From Pseudomonas gozinkensis (lineage in GTDB: Bacteria; Pseudomonadota; Gammaproteobacteria; Pseudomonadales; Pseudomonadaceae): 64,000 nucleotides of DNA. The position numbers were made by a program, and so were the translations under genes. Position 1 is the first letter of the stretch; every line of letters begins with the position of its first letter. This document shows, piece by piece, positions 55,721 to 64,000 of the stretch. Location of the stretch: positions 5,269,001 through 5,333,000 of the forward strand of contig NZ_CP062253.1 in the NCBI RefSeq assembly GCF_014863585.1, written 5' to 3'. Under the pieces are notes generated by a model. It did not search any database. It had not been told where the DNA came from and saw only the letters and a program-made list of their open reading frames with translations.

Positions 55721-57010
55721 TCAACCCTGCACGACGCAGGTGGCCAGGTGTGCAGCGAGCGCATCCCAGGCAATGCTTTGTTGTTCGCCCTGGCCACGCA
55801 GGGGTTTGAAACCTACCACTTGCTGGGCCATTTCGTCGTCACCGAGGATCAGTGCGTACAGCGCACCGCTCTTGTCGGCTTTCTTGAACTGGCTCTTGAA
55901 GCTGCCGGCACCGGCATTGACTTGCAGGCGCAGGTTGGGCAGTTGGTCGCGTACACGCTCGGCCAGGGCCAGACCGGCCAGCTCTGCTGCTTCGCCGAAG
56001 GCGCAGAGATAGACGTCGACCTGACGGGAAATTTCTTCCGGGATCTGCTCCAGGGTTTCCAGCAGCAGCACCAGACGCTCGATGCCCATGGCGAAACCGA
56101 CGCCCGGGGTCGGCTTGCCGCCCATCTGCTCGACCAGACCGTCATAGCGCCCACCCGCGCAGACGGTGCCCTGGGCGCCGAGCTTGTCGGTGACCCATTC
56201 GAATACGGTTTTGCTGTAGTAATCCAGACCACGCACCAGTTTCGGGTTCAGCACGTAAGGAATGCCGACGGCATCCAGACGGGCCTTCAGGCCTTCGAAG
56301 TGGGCACGGGATTCGTCATCCAGGTAATCCGCCATTTTCGGCGCATCGACCAACACGGCCTGGGTATCGGCATTTTTTGTGTCGAGCACGCGCAGCGGGT
56401 TGGTTTTCAGGCGACGCTGGCTGTCTTCGTCCAGTTTGTCGTGATGCGCCGAGAGGTACTCGACCAGCGCTTCACGATAACGGCCACGGGATTCGCTGGT
56501 GCCGAGGCTGTTGAGTTCGAGTTTGACCGCATCGCGGATGCCCAGCTCGCCCCACAGGCGCCAGGTCAGCACGATCAGTTCGGCGTCGATGTCCGGACCG
56601 TCGAGGTTGAACACCTCCAGACCGATCTGATGGAACTGGCGATAACGGCCTTTCTGCGGACGCTCGTGACGGAACATCGGGCCGATGTACCAGAGTTTCT
56701 GCACCTGGCCACCGCCGGTGATGCCGTGCTCGAGCACGGCACGCACGCACGCAGCCGTGCCTTCCGGACGCAGGGTCAGGGAGTCGCCGTTGCGGTCTTC
56801 GAAGGTATACATCTCTTTTTCGACGATGTCGGTCACTTCACCGATCGAGCGCTTGAACAGCTCGGTGAACTCGACGATCGGCATGCGGATCTGCTTGTAA
56901 CCGTAGTTATCCAGCAGACGCGAAACGGTGCCTTCGAAATAACGCCATACCGGCGTCTGTTCCGGCAGGATGTCGTTCATGCCACGAATGGCTTGCAGAG
57001 ACTTGCTCAC
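55721..57010 (-). CDS. hisS: Histidyl-tRNA synthetase
   Basis: This 429-residue class II synthetase has motif 2 ([30 protein letters not shown]), histidine motifs [15 protein letters not shown] and [13 protein letters not shown], and motif 3 [12 protein letters not shown]-terminal anticodon-binding domain is present. It is in line with ispG upstream. Confidence 0.97.
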   Translation of the reverse strand: MSKSLQAIRGMNDILPEQTPVWRYFEGTVSRLLDNYGYKQIRMPIVEFTELFKRSIGEVTDIVEKEMYTFEDRNGDSLTLRPEGTAACVRAVLEHGITGGGQVQKLWYIGPMFRHERPQKGRYRQFHQIGLEVFNLDGPDIDAELIVLTWRLWGELGIRDAVKLELNSLGTSESRGRYREALVEYLSAHHDKLDEDSQRRLKTNPLRVLDTKNADTQAVLVDAPKMADYLDDESRAHFEGLKARLDAVGIPYVLNPKLVRGLDYYSKTVFEWVTDKLGAQGTVCAGGRYDGLVEQMGGKPTPGVGFAMGIERLVLLLETLEQIPEEISRQVDVYLCAFGEAAELAGLALAERVRDQLPNLRLQVNAGAGSFKSQFKKADKSGALYALILGDDEMAQQVVGFKPLRGQGEQQSIAWDALAAHLATCVVQG

Positions 57011-57032
57011 AGAAATTCCTTAATTCGTTCGA

Positions 57033-58142
57033 TCAGCCGCGCGCGATAACCGCTGCGTCAGCTTCGACCTTCTCGGCCGCTTTCTCGCGGATCAGCTTTT
57101 CCAGCTCGTCCACAAGATTGTCATTCGTCAGTTTCTGCGACGGCTTGCCGTCGATGTAAATCAGGTTTGGCGTGCCGCCCGTCAAGCCGATATGGGCTTC
57201 CTTGGCTTCGCCGGGGCCGTTGACCACGCAACCGATTACCGCGACATCCAGCGGCACCAGCAGGTCTTCAAGGCGCCCTTCCAGCTCGTTCATGGTCTTG
57301 ACCACATCGAAGTTCTGCCGCGAGCAGCTCGGGCAGGCGATGAAGTTGATGCCACGGGAACGCAGATGCAAAGACTTGAGAATGTCGTAACCGACCTTCA
57401 CTTCCTCGACCGGGTCGGCCGCCAGCGAGATGCGGATAGTATCGCCAATCCCCTCGGCGAGCAGCATACCTAGGCCCACGGCGGATTTCACTGTACCGGA
57501 GCGCAATCCACCGGCTTCGGTGATGCCCAGGTGCAGCGGCTGGACGATTTCCTTGGCCAGCAGACGGTAGGCTTCAACGGCCATGAACACGTCGGAAGCC
57601 TTCACGCTGACCTTGAAGTCCTGGAAATTCAGGCGTTCAAGGTGCTCGACGTGACGCAGGGCGGACTCGACCAGCGCGGCCGGCGTCGGCTCGCCGTATT
57701 TCTTTTGCAGGTCTTTTTCCAGCGAGCCGGCGTTGACGCCGATGCGGATCGGGATCCCGCGGTCACGGGCGGCATCGACCACCGCACGCACGCGGTCTTC
57801 GCGACCGATGTTGCCCGGGTTGATGCGCAGACAGTCCACACCCAGTTCGGCCACGCGCAGAGCGATCTTGTAGTCGAAATGGATGTCGGCAACCAATGGC
57901 ACCTTGACCAGTTGCTTGATCTTGCCGAACGCCTCGGCGGCGTCCATGTCCGGTACCGAAACGCGGACGATGTCGACGCCGGCGGCTTCCAGACGGTTGA
58001 TCTGCGCGACGGTGGCAGCGACGTCATTGGTGTCGCTGTTGGTCATGCTCTGCACAGCGATAGGGGCATCGCCGCCCACGGGCACGTTACCGACCCAGAT
58101 CTTGCGCGATTCGCGACGTTTGATTGGAGATTCGCCGTGCAT
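57033..58142 (-). CDS. ispG: 4-hydroxy-3-methylbut-2-enyl-diphosphate synthase
   Basis: This 369-residue iron-sulfur enzyme of the MEP pathway converts MEcPP to HMBPP. The N-terminal TIM barrel has [18 protein letters not shown]. The C-terminal [4Fe-4S] domain has cysteines in CPSCSRQ and [19 protein letters not shown]. Its presence shows that the standard bacterial isoprenoid route operates here, which makes the mevalonate operon at 21376 redundant or special-purpose. Confidence 0.97.
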   Translation of the reverse strand: MHGESPIKRRESRKIWVGNVPVGGDAPIAVQSMTNSDTNDVAATVAQINRLEAAGVDIVRVSVPDMDAAEAFGKIKQLVKVPLVADIHFDYKIALRVAELGVDCLRINPGNIGREDRVRAVVDAARDRGIPIRIGVNAGSLEKDLQKKYGEPTPAALVESALRHVEHLERLNFQDFKVSVKASDVFMAVEAYRLLAKEIVQPLHLGITEAGGLRSGTVKSAVGLGMLLAEGIGDTIRISLAADPVEEVKVGYDILKSLHLRSRGINFIACPSCSRQNFDVVKTMNELEGRLEDLLVPLDVAVIGCVVNGPGEAKEAHIGLTGGTPNLIYIDGKPSQKLTNDNLVDELEKLIREKAAEKVEADAAVIARG

Positions 58143-58145
58143 GAC

Positions 58146-59207
58146 TTATTGACCCAACTTCAGGCGAGCGGTCTCGCCACTGGTGAACGGAGCAACATCG
58201 ACCGGCTGGCCGTTGTAGCTGACCTGCGCGCCACGGGCAACGCCCAGACGCACGGCAAACGGAGGCTTGCCGACGACAGACAGGCTGTCGCCCTTACGCT
58301 TGAGGCCGCTGTACAGCACTTTGCCGCTGCCATCGGTCACTTGAGTCCAGCAATCAGCGATGAACTGCACCTGAACCTGGCCTTGACCTGCAACCGGAGC
58401 GACTGCCGCTGTCGGCGCGGGTGCAGCGACGGCCGGGGCTGCCGGGGCAGTGACGGTCGGAGCAGGCGTGGCCGGAGCGGCAGGTGCTGGAGTTGCCGGA
58501 GCAGCCACCACAGGCGCTGGCGTATGAGCCGGTGCAGCCGGAGTAGCGGCTGGCGCAGCAGGTGCCGGAGCAACCGGTGCGGTCGCTGGCGCCGAGGCCT
58601 CGGTCTCGGCACCGGTCGATTCTGCACTGGTTTCCGATTGAGGCAGCGCCAGAGCAGTGGAGCCCTCGGCTTCGCCTTCTGCAACGGCCTGGTCTTCCGG
58701 CTCGTCCAGCGGGTGAATCTGGGTGGTGCCGTCGGCGCCTTCGACTTCGACGTGCTCCGGAGCCAGACCGATCAGGTCCTTGGTACGCAGCGAGGTCTGA
58801 TCCTGCCACCAGACGAAACCGCCGCCGATGACCGCGATCAGCAGCAACAGGCTGACGATACGCAAAATGGTGTGGGAAACCCGTACCGGCTCTTCGATAC
58901 GGCCGAGGGCGTGGACGTTGCTGCCCTGGGAATCGGTGCCGGTGGACTGATCGAATTGCTGGACCAGAACGGTCTGGTCCATGCCGAGCAGTTTGGCGTA
59001 GGCGCGAATGTAGCCGCGAGCGAAAGTATGCCCGGGCAACTTGTCGAATGCGCCGGCTTCAAGATTGCTCAGGGAAGTCACGGTGAGGTTGAGCTTGAGG
59101 GCCACTTCGGCCAGCGACCAGCCATTGCTTTCGCGGGCCTGGCGCAGGGTCTCACCGGGGTTAACGCGATTCGCTGCTACAACTTCGGGATGCGCCGCTT
59201 TCATCAT
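58146..59207 (-). CDS. rodZ: Cell-shape protein RodZ
   Basis: The protein has 353 residues. It has an N-terminal cytoplasmic helix-turn-helix (GETLRQARESNGWSLAEVALKLNLTVTSLSNLE), one transmembrane helix near residues 110-130 (TILRIVSLLLLIAVIGGGFVWW), a long Ala/Pro-rich periplasmic linker (~195-275) and a C-terminal DUF4115 beta domain (VQVQFIADCWTQVTDGSGKVLYSGLKRKGD). It anchors MreB in the elongasome. The start overlaps pilW by 4 bp. Confidence 0.93.
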   Translation of the reverse strand: MMKAAHPEVVAANRVNPGETLRQARESNGWSLAEVALKLNLTVTSLSNLEAGAFDKLPGHTFARGYIRAYAKLLGMDQTVLVQQFDQSTGTDSQGSNVHALGRIEEPVRVSHTILRIVSLLLLIAVIGGGFVWWQDQTSLRTKDLIGLAPEHVEVEGADGTTQIHPLDEPEDQAVAEGEAEGSTALALPQSETSAESTGAETEASAPATAPVAPAPAAPAATPAAPAHTPAPVVAAPATPAPAAPATPAPTVTAPAAPAVAAPAPTAAVAPVAGQGQVQVQFIADCWTQVTDGSGKVLYSGLKRKGDSLSVVGKPPFAVRLGVARGAQVSYNGQPVDVAPFTSGETARLKLGQ

Positions 59208-59962
59208 TGCTCCGACAGGTATTGCTGATATTCCGGCGTACCGGGATAGAGTCGTTTTAATTGCAGGCCCGCACTGGCGGCCTTGTCGCGATCTTCAAAT
59301 ACTTTTGCCAACCGAACGGCGAGCAACAGACTACGTGCATTTTGCTCGGAGAGCTGGCTGAAACGGTCGTAATAGTCACGCGCGGGCACATAATGCCTGT
59401 CTTCGAATGACAACTCAGCCATTTCCAGCAACGCCCGTGGCTGCTGACGGTTCAAACGCAGCGCTTTTTCCAGCTGCTGCTGCGCCAGATCACGCTGACC
59501 GAGCTTCGCCGCCGTCATGCCGAGATTCTCGAACACCCGCGAACGCTCAGGATACAGGGTATCGGCGGCCGCCTGTTCAAAACGCTCGTAGGCGTCCTTG
59601 TAACGCTGTTCTTCGTAGAGAAAACTGCCGTAGTTGTTGAGAATGCGCGCATCGGCGGGACGGGAGGACAAGGCTTTGCGGAAGTGTTCGTCAGCAAGCG
59701 CAGGTTCCATTTCGGCCTGGAACACCAGCCCCAGCGCGGCATTGGCGTCGGGATCCGAACCGTCCAGTTCCAGCGCCTTCTTCAGTGGAACCTTGGCCCG
59801 CTCGGTCATGCCCTGCTGCAGGTATCCCAGCCCCAACTGCACGTAGGCAGCCCGCGCTTCGTCACGGCCCTTGCTGGTCTTCATCGGGTTGTAATCACCC
59901 GACAGGACACAACCAGCACACAGGCTGGCCAACAGCAACAGCAGCGCAAAGCGCAGGGACAT
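59204..59962 (-). CDS. pilW: Type IV pilus biogenesis lipoprotein PilW (PilF)
   Basis: This 252-residue lipoprotein has a signal ending LLASLCAGC and about six TPR motifs (AYVQLGLGYLQQGMTERAKVPLKKALELDGSDPDANAALGLVFQ is the first). It pilots the PilQ secretin to the outer membrane. It lies between rlmN and rodZ, as is typical for Pseudomonas. Confidence 0.92.
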   Translation of the reverse strand: MSLRFALLLLLASLCAGCVLSGDYNPMKTSKGRDEARAAYVQLGLGYLQQGMTERAKVPLKKALELDGSDPDANAALGLVFQAEMEPALADEHFRKALSSRPADARILNNYGSFLYEEQRYKDAYERFEQAAADTLYPERSRVFENLGMTAAKLGQRDLAQQQLEKALRLNRQQPRALLEMAELSFEDRHYVPARDYYDRFSQLSEQNARSLLLAVRLAKVFEDRDKAASAGLQLKRLYPGTPEYQQYLSEQ

Positions 59963-59974
59963 AGAGATCCTCTC

Positions 59975-61123
59975 TTAGTTAGTGTTCGCGGCGTTCTGTG
60001 CCAGATCGCTGTCGGCGCTCAATTCACGCACGGCGATGTAACGTTCGCTGCGACGGGTGCGATCCAGCACCTGCCCTACCAATTGACCACAAGCCGCGTC
60101 GATGTCTTCACCACGAGTGGTGCGCACGGTGACGTTGAAACCGGCCTGGTGAAGCTGATCCTGGAACCGGCGGATGGCGTTGTTGCTCGGCCGCTCGTAC
60201 CCGGAATGCGGGAACGGGTTGAACGGAATCAGGTTGATCTTGCACGGAATGTTCTTCAGCAGCTCGATCATTTCCACGGCGTGCTCAAGCTTGTCGTTGA
60301 CGTCCTTGAGCAAGGTGTACTCGATGGTCAGCACGCGCTTCTCGCCCAGTTCGGACATGTAGCGCTGGCACGACTCAAGCAGCATCTTAAGCGGATATTT
60401 CTTGTTGATCGGCACCAATTGGTTACGCAATGCGTCATTCGGTGCGTGCAGGGACAACGCCAGGGATACGTCGATGTGCTTGGCCAGCTCATCGATCATC
60501 GGCACCACACCCGACGTGGACAGGGTCACGCGGCGCTTGGAGATCCCGTAGCCCAGGTCATCCATCATCAGATGCATGGCGGCCACGACGTTGTCGAAGT
60601 TCAGCAGCGGTTCGCCCATGCCCATCATCACCACGTTGGTGATGGCGCGGTCGATGGTAGCCGGAACACTGCCGAAGGATTTGTTGGCAATCCACACCTG
60701 ACCGATGACTTCGGCGGCGGTGAGGTTGCTGTTGAAGCCTTGCTTGCCGGTGGAGCAGAAACTGCAGTCCAGGGCACAGCCTGCCTGGGACGAAACGCAC
60801 AGAGTGCCGCGCTTGCCCTGGGGAATGTAAACGGTCTCGACGCAGCTGCCGGACGCCACGCGCACCACCCACTTGCGGGTGCCGTCGCTGGAAATGTCCT
60901 CGCTGACCACTTCGGGACCACGGACCTCAGCAACAGCCTTGAGCTTTTCGCGCAAGGCCTTGCTGACGTTCGTCATGGCATCGAAATCATCGACGCCAAA
61001 GTGGTGAATCCATTTCATTACCTGACCGGCACGGAAACGCTTCTCCCCGATTGAGTCGAAGAATTTTTCCATTTCCGGCTGGGTCAGACCCAGCAGGTTG
61101 GTTTTAACAGTCGATGTAGTCAT
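59975..61123 (-). CDS. rlmN: Dual-specificity 23S rRNA/tRNA A2503/A37 methyltransferase
   Basis: This 382-residue radical SAM enzyme has the cluster motif [11 protein letters not shown]. The [14 protein letters not shown] and [17 protein letters not shown] motifs are diagnostic. The catalytic Cys is in the C-terminal [13 protein letters not shown]. It methylates C2 of A2503 in 23S rRNA and A37 in some tRNAs. Spacing of 28 bp to ndk suggests co-transcription. Confidence 0.96.
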   Translation of the reverse strand: MTTSTVKTNLLGLTQPEMEKFFDSIGEKRFRAGQVMKWIHHFGVDDFDAMTNVSKALREKLKAVAEVRGPEVVSEDISSDGTRKWVVRVASGSCVETVYIPQGKRGTLCVSSQAGCALDCSFCSTGKQGFNSNLTAAEVIGQVWIANKSFGSVPATIDRAITNVVMMGMGEPLLNFDNVVAAMHLMMDDLGYGISKRRVTLSTSGVVPMIDELAKHIDVSLALSLHAPNDALRNQLVPINKKYPLKMLLESCQRYMSELGEKRVLTIEYTLLKDVNDKLEHAVEMIELLKNIPCKINLIPFNPFPHSGYERPSNNAIRRFQDQLHQAGFNVTVRTTRGEDIDAACGQLVGQVLDRTRRSERYIAVRELSADSDLAQNAANTN

Positions 61124-61151
61124 GGATTCACCTTCACTCTTAAGCCAATGC

Positions 61152-61577
61152 TTAGCGAGTGGTTACTTCAGTAGCTGCGAAGAAGTACGAGATTTCACGA
61201 GCAGCAGCGGCTTCGGAGTCCGAACCGTGTACAGCGTTGGCGTCGATGGAATCAGCGAAATCAGCACGGATGGTGCCGGCAGCAGCTTCTTTAGGGTTGG
61301 TAGCGCCCATCAGCTCACGGTTCAGAGCGATAGCGTTTTCGCCTTCCAGAACCTGAACTACAACAGGACCGGAGATCATGAAGGCAACCAGGTCGCCGAA
61401 GAAACCACGAGCGCTGTGCTCAGCGTAGAAGCCTTCGGCTTCGGCTTTGGACAGTTGCTTCAGTTTCGAAGCTACAACGCGCAGGCCGGCTTTTTCGAAA
61501 CGAGTGGTGATCTCGCCGATCACGTTTTTAGCAACGGCGTCAGGCTTGATGATGGAGAAAGTACGTTGAACAGCCAT
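61152..61577 (-). CDS. ndk: Nucleoside diphosphate kinase
   Basis: This 141-residue enzyme balances NTP pools by a phospho-histidine relay. The active-site His is in [16 protein letters not shown] (residue ~117). The start [15 protein letters not shown] and [14 protein letters not shown] are canonical. A terminator for the upstream isc genes lies just before it, so ndk probably has its own promoter, with TATAAT in that terminator's loop. Confidence 0.97.
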   Translation of the reverse strand: MAVQRTFSIIKPDAVAKNVIGEITTRFEKAGLRVVASKLKQLSKAEAEGFYAEHSARGFFGDLVAFMISGPVVVQVLEGENAIALNRELMGATNPKEAAAGTIRADFADSIDANAVHGSDSEAAAAREISYFFAATEVTTR

Positions 61578-61604
61578 GGTGTAACTCCAGAAACGGTAAT
61601 TTGC

Positions 61605-61636
61605 GAAAAATTAAACCCGCGAATTATACGCGGGTT
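61605..61636 (-). terminator. isc operon terminator, with a possible ndk -10 in the loop
   Basis: Minus strand AACCCGCG-TATAATT-CGCGGGTT followed by TAATTTTTC, 30 bp after the iscX stop. The loop contains TATAAT (61628-61623). Confidence 0.75.
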
Positions 61637-61665
61637 CTTGGGTATTGCCTAACCTGCGAGGACGA

Positions 61666-61866
61666 TCAGTCTATTTCATCATTCCAGAGCTGCTGAACCG
61701 CTTCCAACACCTTCTCGCCGACACGGCCAGAGTTGTTGTCGAAGTCAGGCAGCTCCATGATCCATCGCTGCAGGTCGACGAAATTGACAGAAAACGGATC
61801 TACACCCGGCTTGGCTTCCGCCAGCTCTTCTGCAATACGTTGAACATCATTCCAACCGTAGCTCAT
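61666..61866 (-). CDS. iscX: Fe-S cluster assembly protein IscX
   Basis: This 66-residue acidic protein has YGWNDVQRIAEELAEAKPGVDPFSVNFVDLQRWIMELPDF, the complete IscX domain. It binds IscS and iron and tunes cluster assembly. It is last in the isc operon, 14 bp after fdx. Confidence 0.95.
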   Translation of the reverse strand: MSYGWNDVQRIAEELAEAKPGVDPFSVNFVDLQRWIMELPDFDNNSGRVGEKVLEAVQQLWNDEID

Positions 61867-61880
61867 GACAGTCTTACCAG

Positions 61881-62222
61881 TCAGTGCGGCGCTTCGGCCG
61901 CATGGTTAAGCGAATATTTCGGAATTTCGACGGTGATGTCTTCTTCACCGACGATCGCCTGGCAGGCCAGGCGCGACTGGGCTTCCAGACCCCAGGCACG
62001 ATCCAGGAAATCCTCCTCCAACTCGTCGGCTTCTTCCAGCGAGTCAAAACCCTCGCGGATGATGCAGTGACAAGTGGTGCAGGCGCAGACGCCGCCGCAG
62101 GCGCTTTCCATCTCGATGTGGTGTTCGTGAGCCAGTTCGAGGATCGACGTGCCGGGCGCAGCGTCAACGACCATGCCTTCAGGGCAGAACTTCTCGTGGG
62201 GCAGAAAAATGACCTGCGGCAT
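61881..62222 (-). CDS. fdx: ISC-system [2Fe-2S] ferredoxin
   Basis: This 113-residue ferredoxin has cluster ligands in CGGVCACTTC and a distal Cys in RLACQAIV. It donates electrons in Fe-S cluster biogenesis. Its ATG overlaps the hscA stop (TGATG), so the two are translationally coupled. Confidence 0.95.
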   Translation of the reverse strand: MPQVIFLPHEKFCPEGMVVDAAPGTSILELAHEHHIEMESACGGVCACTTCHCIIREGFDSLEEADELEEDFLDRAWGLEAQSRLACQAIVGEEDITVEIPKYSLNHAAEAPH

Positions 62223-64000
62223 CAGATATCCTCGATTTCATTCAGATTGCGCCCCGACAGAGCGGCTTTCACCGTCTGATCCATACGACGGGCTGCAAAA
62301 GCATCGGTCACTTGCGACAGACGCTTGGTCTGCTGCTCGATGGCATAACCATCGGTGCCTTTCATCAGTTCGGTCAGTTCCTGCACCTGCAGATCGATGA
62401 CCATGCGCTCTTCGGCGTCGAGCAAACGCTCGCCATCCACCTCAAGAGCGCCCTGCACCGCTTCGATCAGGCGCTGGGCATCGACTTGCTGCTCGCGAAG
62501 AACGCGGGCGACTTTGTCATCGTTGGCGTGCTGGAACGAATCTTTCAGCATCTTGGCGATTTCGCCGTCGGTCAGGCCATAGGACGGCTTGACCTGAATG
62601 CTGGCCTCAACGCCCGAACCCAGTTCACGGGCAGAGACGCTGAGCAGGCCGTCGGCATCGACCTGGAAGGTCACGCGAATTTTCGCCGCACCGGCCACCA
62701 TCGCCGGGATGCCGCGCAATTCGAAGCGAGCGAGCGAGCGGCAATCGCTGATCAGCTCACGCTCGCCCTGCAATACATGGATCGCCATCGCCGACTGGCC
62801 GTCTTTATAAGTGGTGAAGTCCTGGGCGCGAGCGACGGGGATGGTGGTGTTACGTGGAATCACCTTCTCCATCAGGCCGCCCATGGTTTCCAGCCCCAGG
62901 GACAGCGGGATCACGTCGAGCAGCAGCAGTTCGCCGCCATCGCGTTTGTTGCCAGCCAGCGTATCGGCCTGGATCGCAGCACCAATGGCCACCACTTGAT
63001 CCGGGTCGATTTCGGTCAGCGGCTGACGACCGAAGGCCTCGGCGACAGCTTCGCGAACACGCGGAACGCGGGTCGAACCACCGACCATGACCACGGCGTG
63101 TACGTCTTCCAGCTCGACGCCGGAATCACGAACGGCACGGCGGCAGGCTTTCAGACTGCGAGCGACCATTGGTTCGATCAGCGCATCGAAGGCTTCGCGG
63201 GTCAGTTGTGCTTTCCAGTCGCCGTAGGCAACTTCAACACTGTCAGAATCCGTCAGGGCTTCTTTGGCAGCGCAGGCGGTTTGCAGCAGGCTGCGCTGTG
63301 CGCCTGGATCGAGGTCGGCGGACAAACCGGCGCTCTCGATGATCCAGCCGGCAATCGCGTGATCGAAATCATCGCCGCCCAGCGCGCTGTCGCCGCCAGT
63401 AGCGAGGACTTCGAAAACACCGCCAGTGAGGCGCAGAATCGAAATATCGAAAGTGCCGCCACCCAGGTCATAAATCGCGACCAGGCCTTCGGCATGCTGA
63501 TCCAGACCATATGCCACCGCTGCAGCGGTCGGCTCGTTGAGCAGACGCAGCACGTTCAGACCGGCGAGTTTCGCCGCGTCCTTGGTGGCCTGGCGCTGAG
63601 CATCGTCGAAATACGCCGGAACGGTGATCACCGCACCCACCAGCTCACCGCCAAGGGTCGCTTCAGCGCGCTGACGCAGCACTTTGAGGATATCGGCGGA
63701 GACTTCGACCGGGCTTTTCGGGCCCTGCACGGTGTCGATGAACGGCATATGCGATTCACCGCCGACAAAGCGGTACGGCAGTTGATCGCCCAATTGCTTG
63801 ACGTCGGACAGACCACGACCCATCAAGCGCTTGACCGAAAGCACGGTATTCAGGGGATCGGAGGACGCAGCCAGTTTGGCTGACTCGCCGACTTCGACGC
63901 GATCGGCGTGATAACGCACGGCGGAAGGCAGGATGACCCGCCCTTCGGCGTCGGCCAGCGGCTCGGAAAGACCACTGCGCAACGCAGCAACCAGCGAATT
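62222..64000 (-). CDS. hscA: Fe-S assembly chaperone HscA, 5' end outside window
   Basis: The frame is open to the right edge, giving 592 residues of a protein of about 620. It begins [17 protein letters not shown], so only ~25-30 N-terminal residues with the first ATP phosphate loop are missing. Hsp70 signatures are [52 protein letters not shown] and [15 protein letters not shown]. It works with HscB to release clusters from IscU. Confidence 0.96.
   Translation of the reverse strand, partial: NSLVAALRSGLSEPLADAEGRVILPSAVRYHADRVEVGESAKLAASSDPLNTVLSVKRLMGRGLSDVKQLGDQLPYRFVGGESHMPFIDTVQGPKSPVEVSADILKVLRQRAEATLGGELVGAVITVPAYFDDAQRQATKDAAKLAGLNVLRLLNEPTAAAVAYGLDQHAEGLVAIYDLGGGTFDISILRLTGGVFEVLATGGDSALGGDDFDHAIAGWIIESAGLSADLDPGAQRSLLQTACAAKEALTDSDSVEVAYGDWKAQLTREAFDALIEPMVARSLKACRRAVRDSGVELEDVHAVVMVGGSTRVPRVREAVAEAFGRQPLTEIDPDQVVAIGAAIQADTLAGNKRDGGELLLLDVIPLSLGLETMGGLMEKVIPRNTTIPVARAQDFTTYKDGQSAMAIHVLQGERELISDCRSLARFELRGIPAMVAGAAKIRVTFQVDADGLLSVSARELGSGVEASIQVKPSYGLTDGEIAKMLKDSFQHANDDKVARVLREQQVDAQRLIEAVQGALEVDGERLLDAEERMVIDLQVQELTELMKGTDGYAIEQQTKRLSQVTDAFAARRMDQTVKAALSGRNLNEIEDI

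Overview
The window reads as a chromosome segment of a fluorescent Pseudomonas (P. fluorescens/P. putida-type gammaproteobacterium). The evidence is high G+C and Pseudomonas-typical neighbourhoods: oprB-gcd, the second Lon protease with a chagasin-type inhibitor, cmoAB, guaBA, xseA, leuA with a leader peptide, der-bamB-yfgM-hisS-ispG-rodZ-pilW-rlmN-ndk, and iscX-fdx-hscA. REP elements are also of the Pseudomonas kind. Both edges cut genes: a penicillin-binding protein at the left and hscA at the right.

Layout. 1-2085: 3' part of a transpeptidase-domain PBP. 2237-7288: a giant dermonecrotic-toxin/LRR/NEL-type ubiquitin ligase effector. 7349-14254 (minus): a complete CS1-type (class 5, alternate chaperone-usher) fimbrial operon with two adhesins and two pilins. 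14756-16113: a YqjI/YqjH-like metal-responsive PadR repressor and ferric-siderophore reductase pair. 16128-16998: two small housekeeping genes. 17300-21209: oprB and gcd, for periplasmic glucose uptake and oxidation. 21296-28188: an accessory segment with a three-gene mevalonate operon, a small orphan protein, a degenerate DUF6124 gene, structured repeats and an IS4-family element. 28394-32084: lon2, an ICP-like inhibitor and lysoplasmalogenase. 32105-32679: a second orphan protein related to the one at 25060. 32863-36573: tRNA-modification genes (cmoA, cmoB, tadA) and a multicopper oxidase. 36767-39862: a second dermonecrotic-type toxin. 40071-64000: mostly core genes.

The most interesting signal is a likely small regulon. 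The 16-bp palindrome CTGTCA-N4-TGACAG occurs 65-90 bp before three start codons. These are the HMG-CoA reductase gene heading the mevalonate operon, the orphan gene at 25060, and the orphan gene at 32194. The two orphans are distant paralogues sharing the motif MVFxxDIKSGTY at exactly the same residue numbers (70-81). The palindrome also fits the CT-N12-AG form of LuxR-type lux boxes. The organism carries ispG of the MEP pathway in this same window, so the partial mevalonate operon is unlikely to serve bulk isoprenoid synthesis. It has no HMG-CoA synthase, phosphomevalonate kinase or IPP isomerase alongside. A specialised, possibly quorum- or host-cue-controlled product is my inference.

No tRNA, rRNA or CRISPR array was recognised. 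Family names come from motif recognition only. No database search was run.
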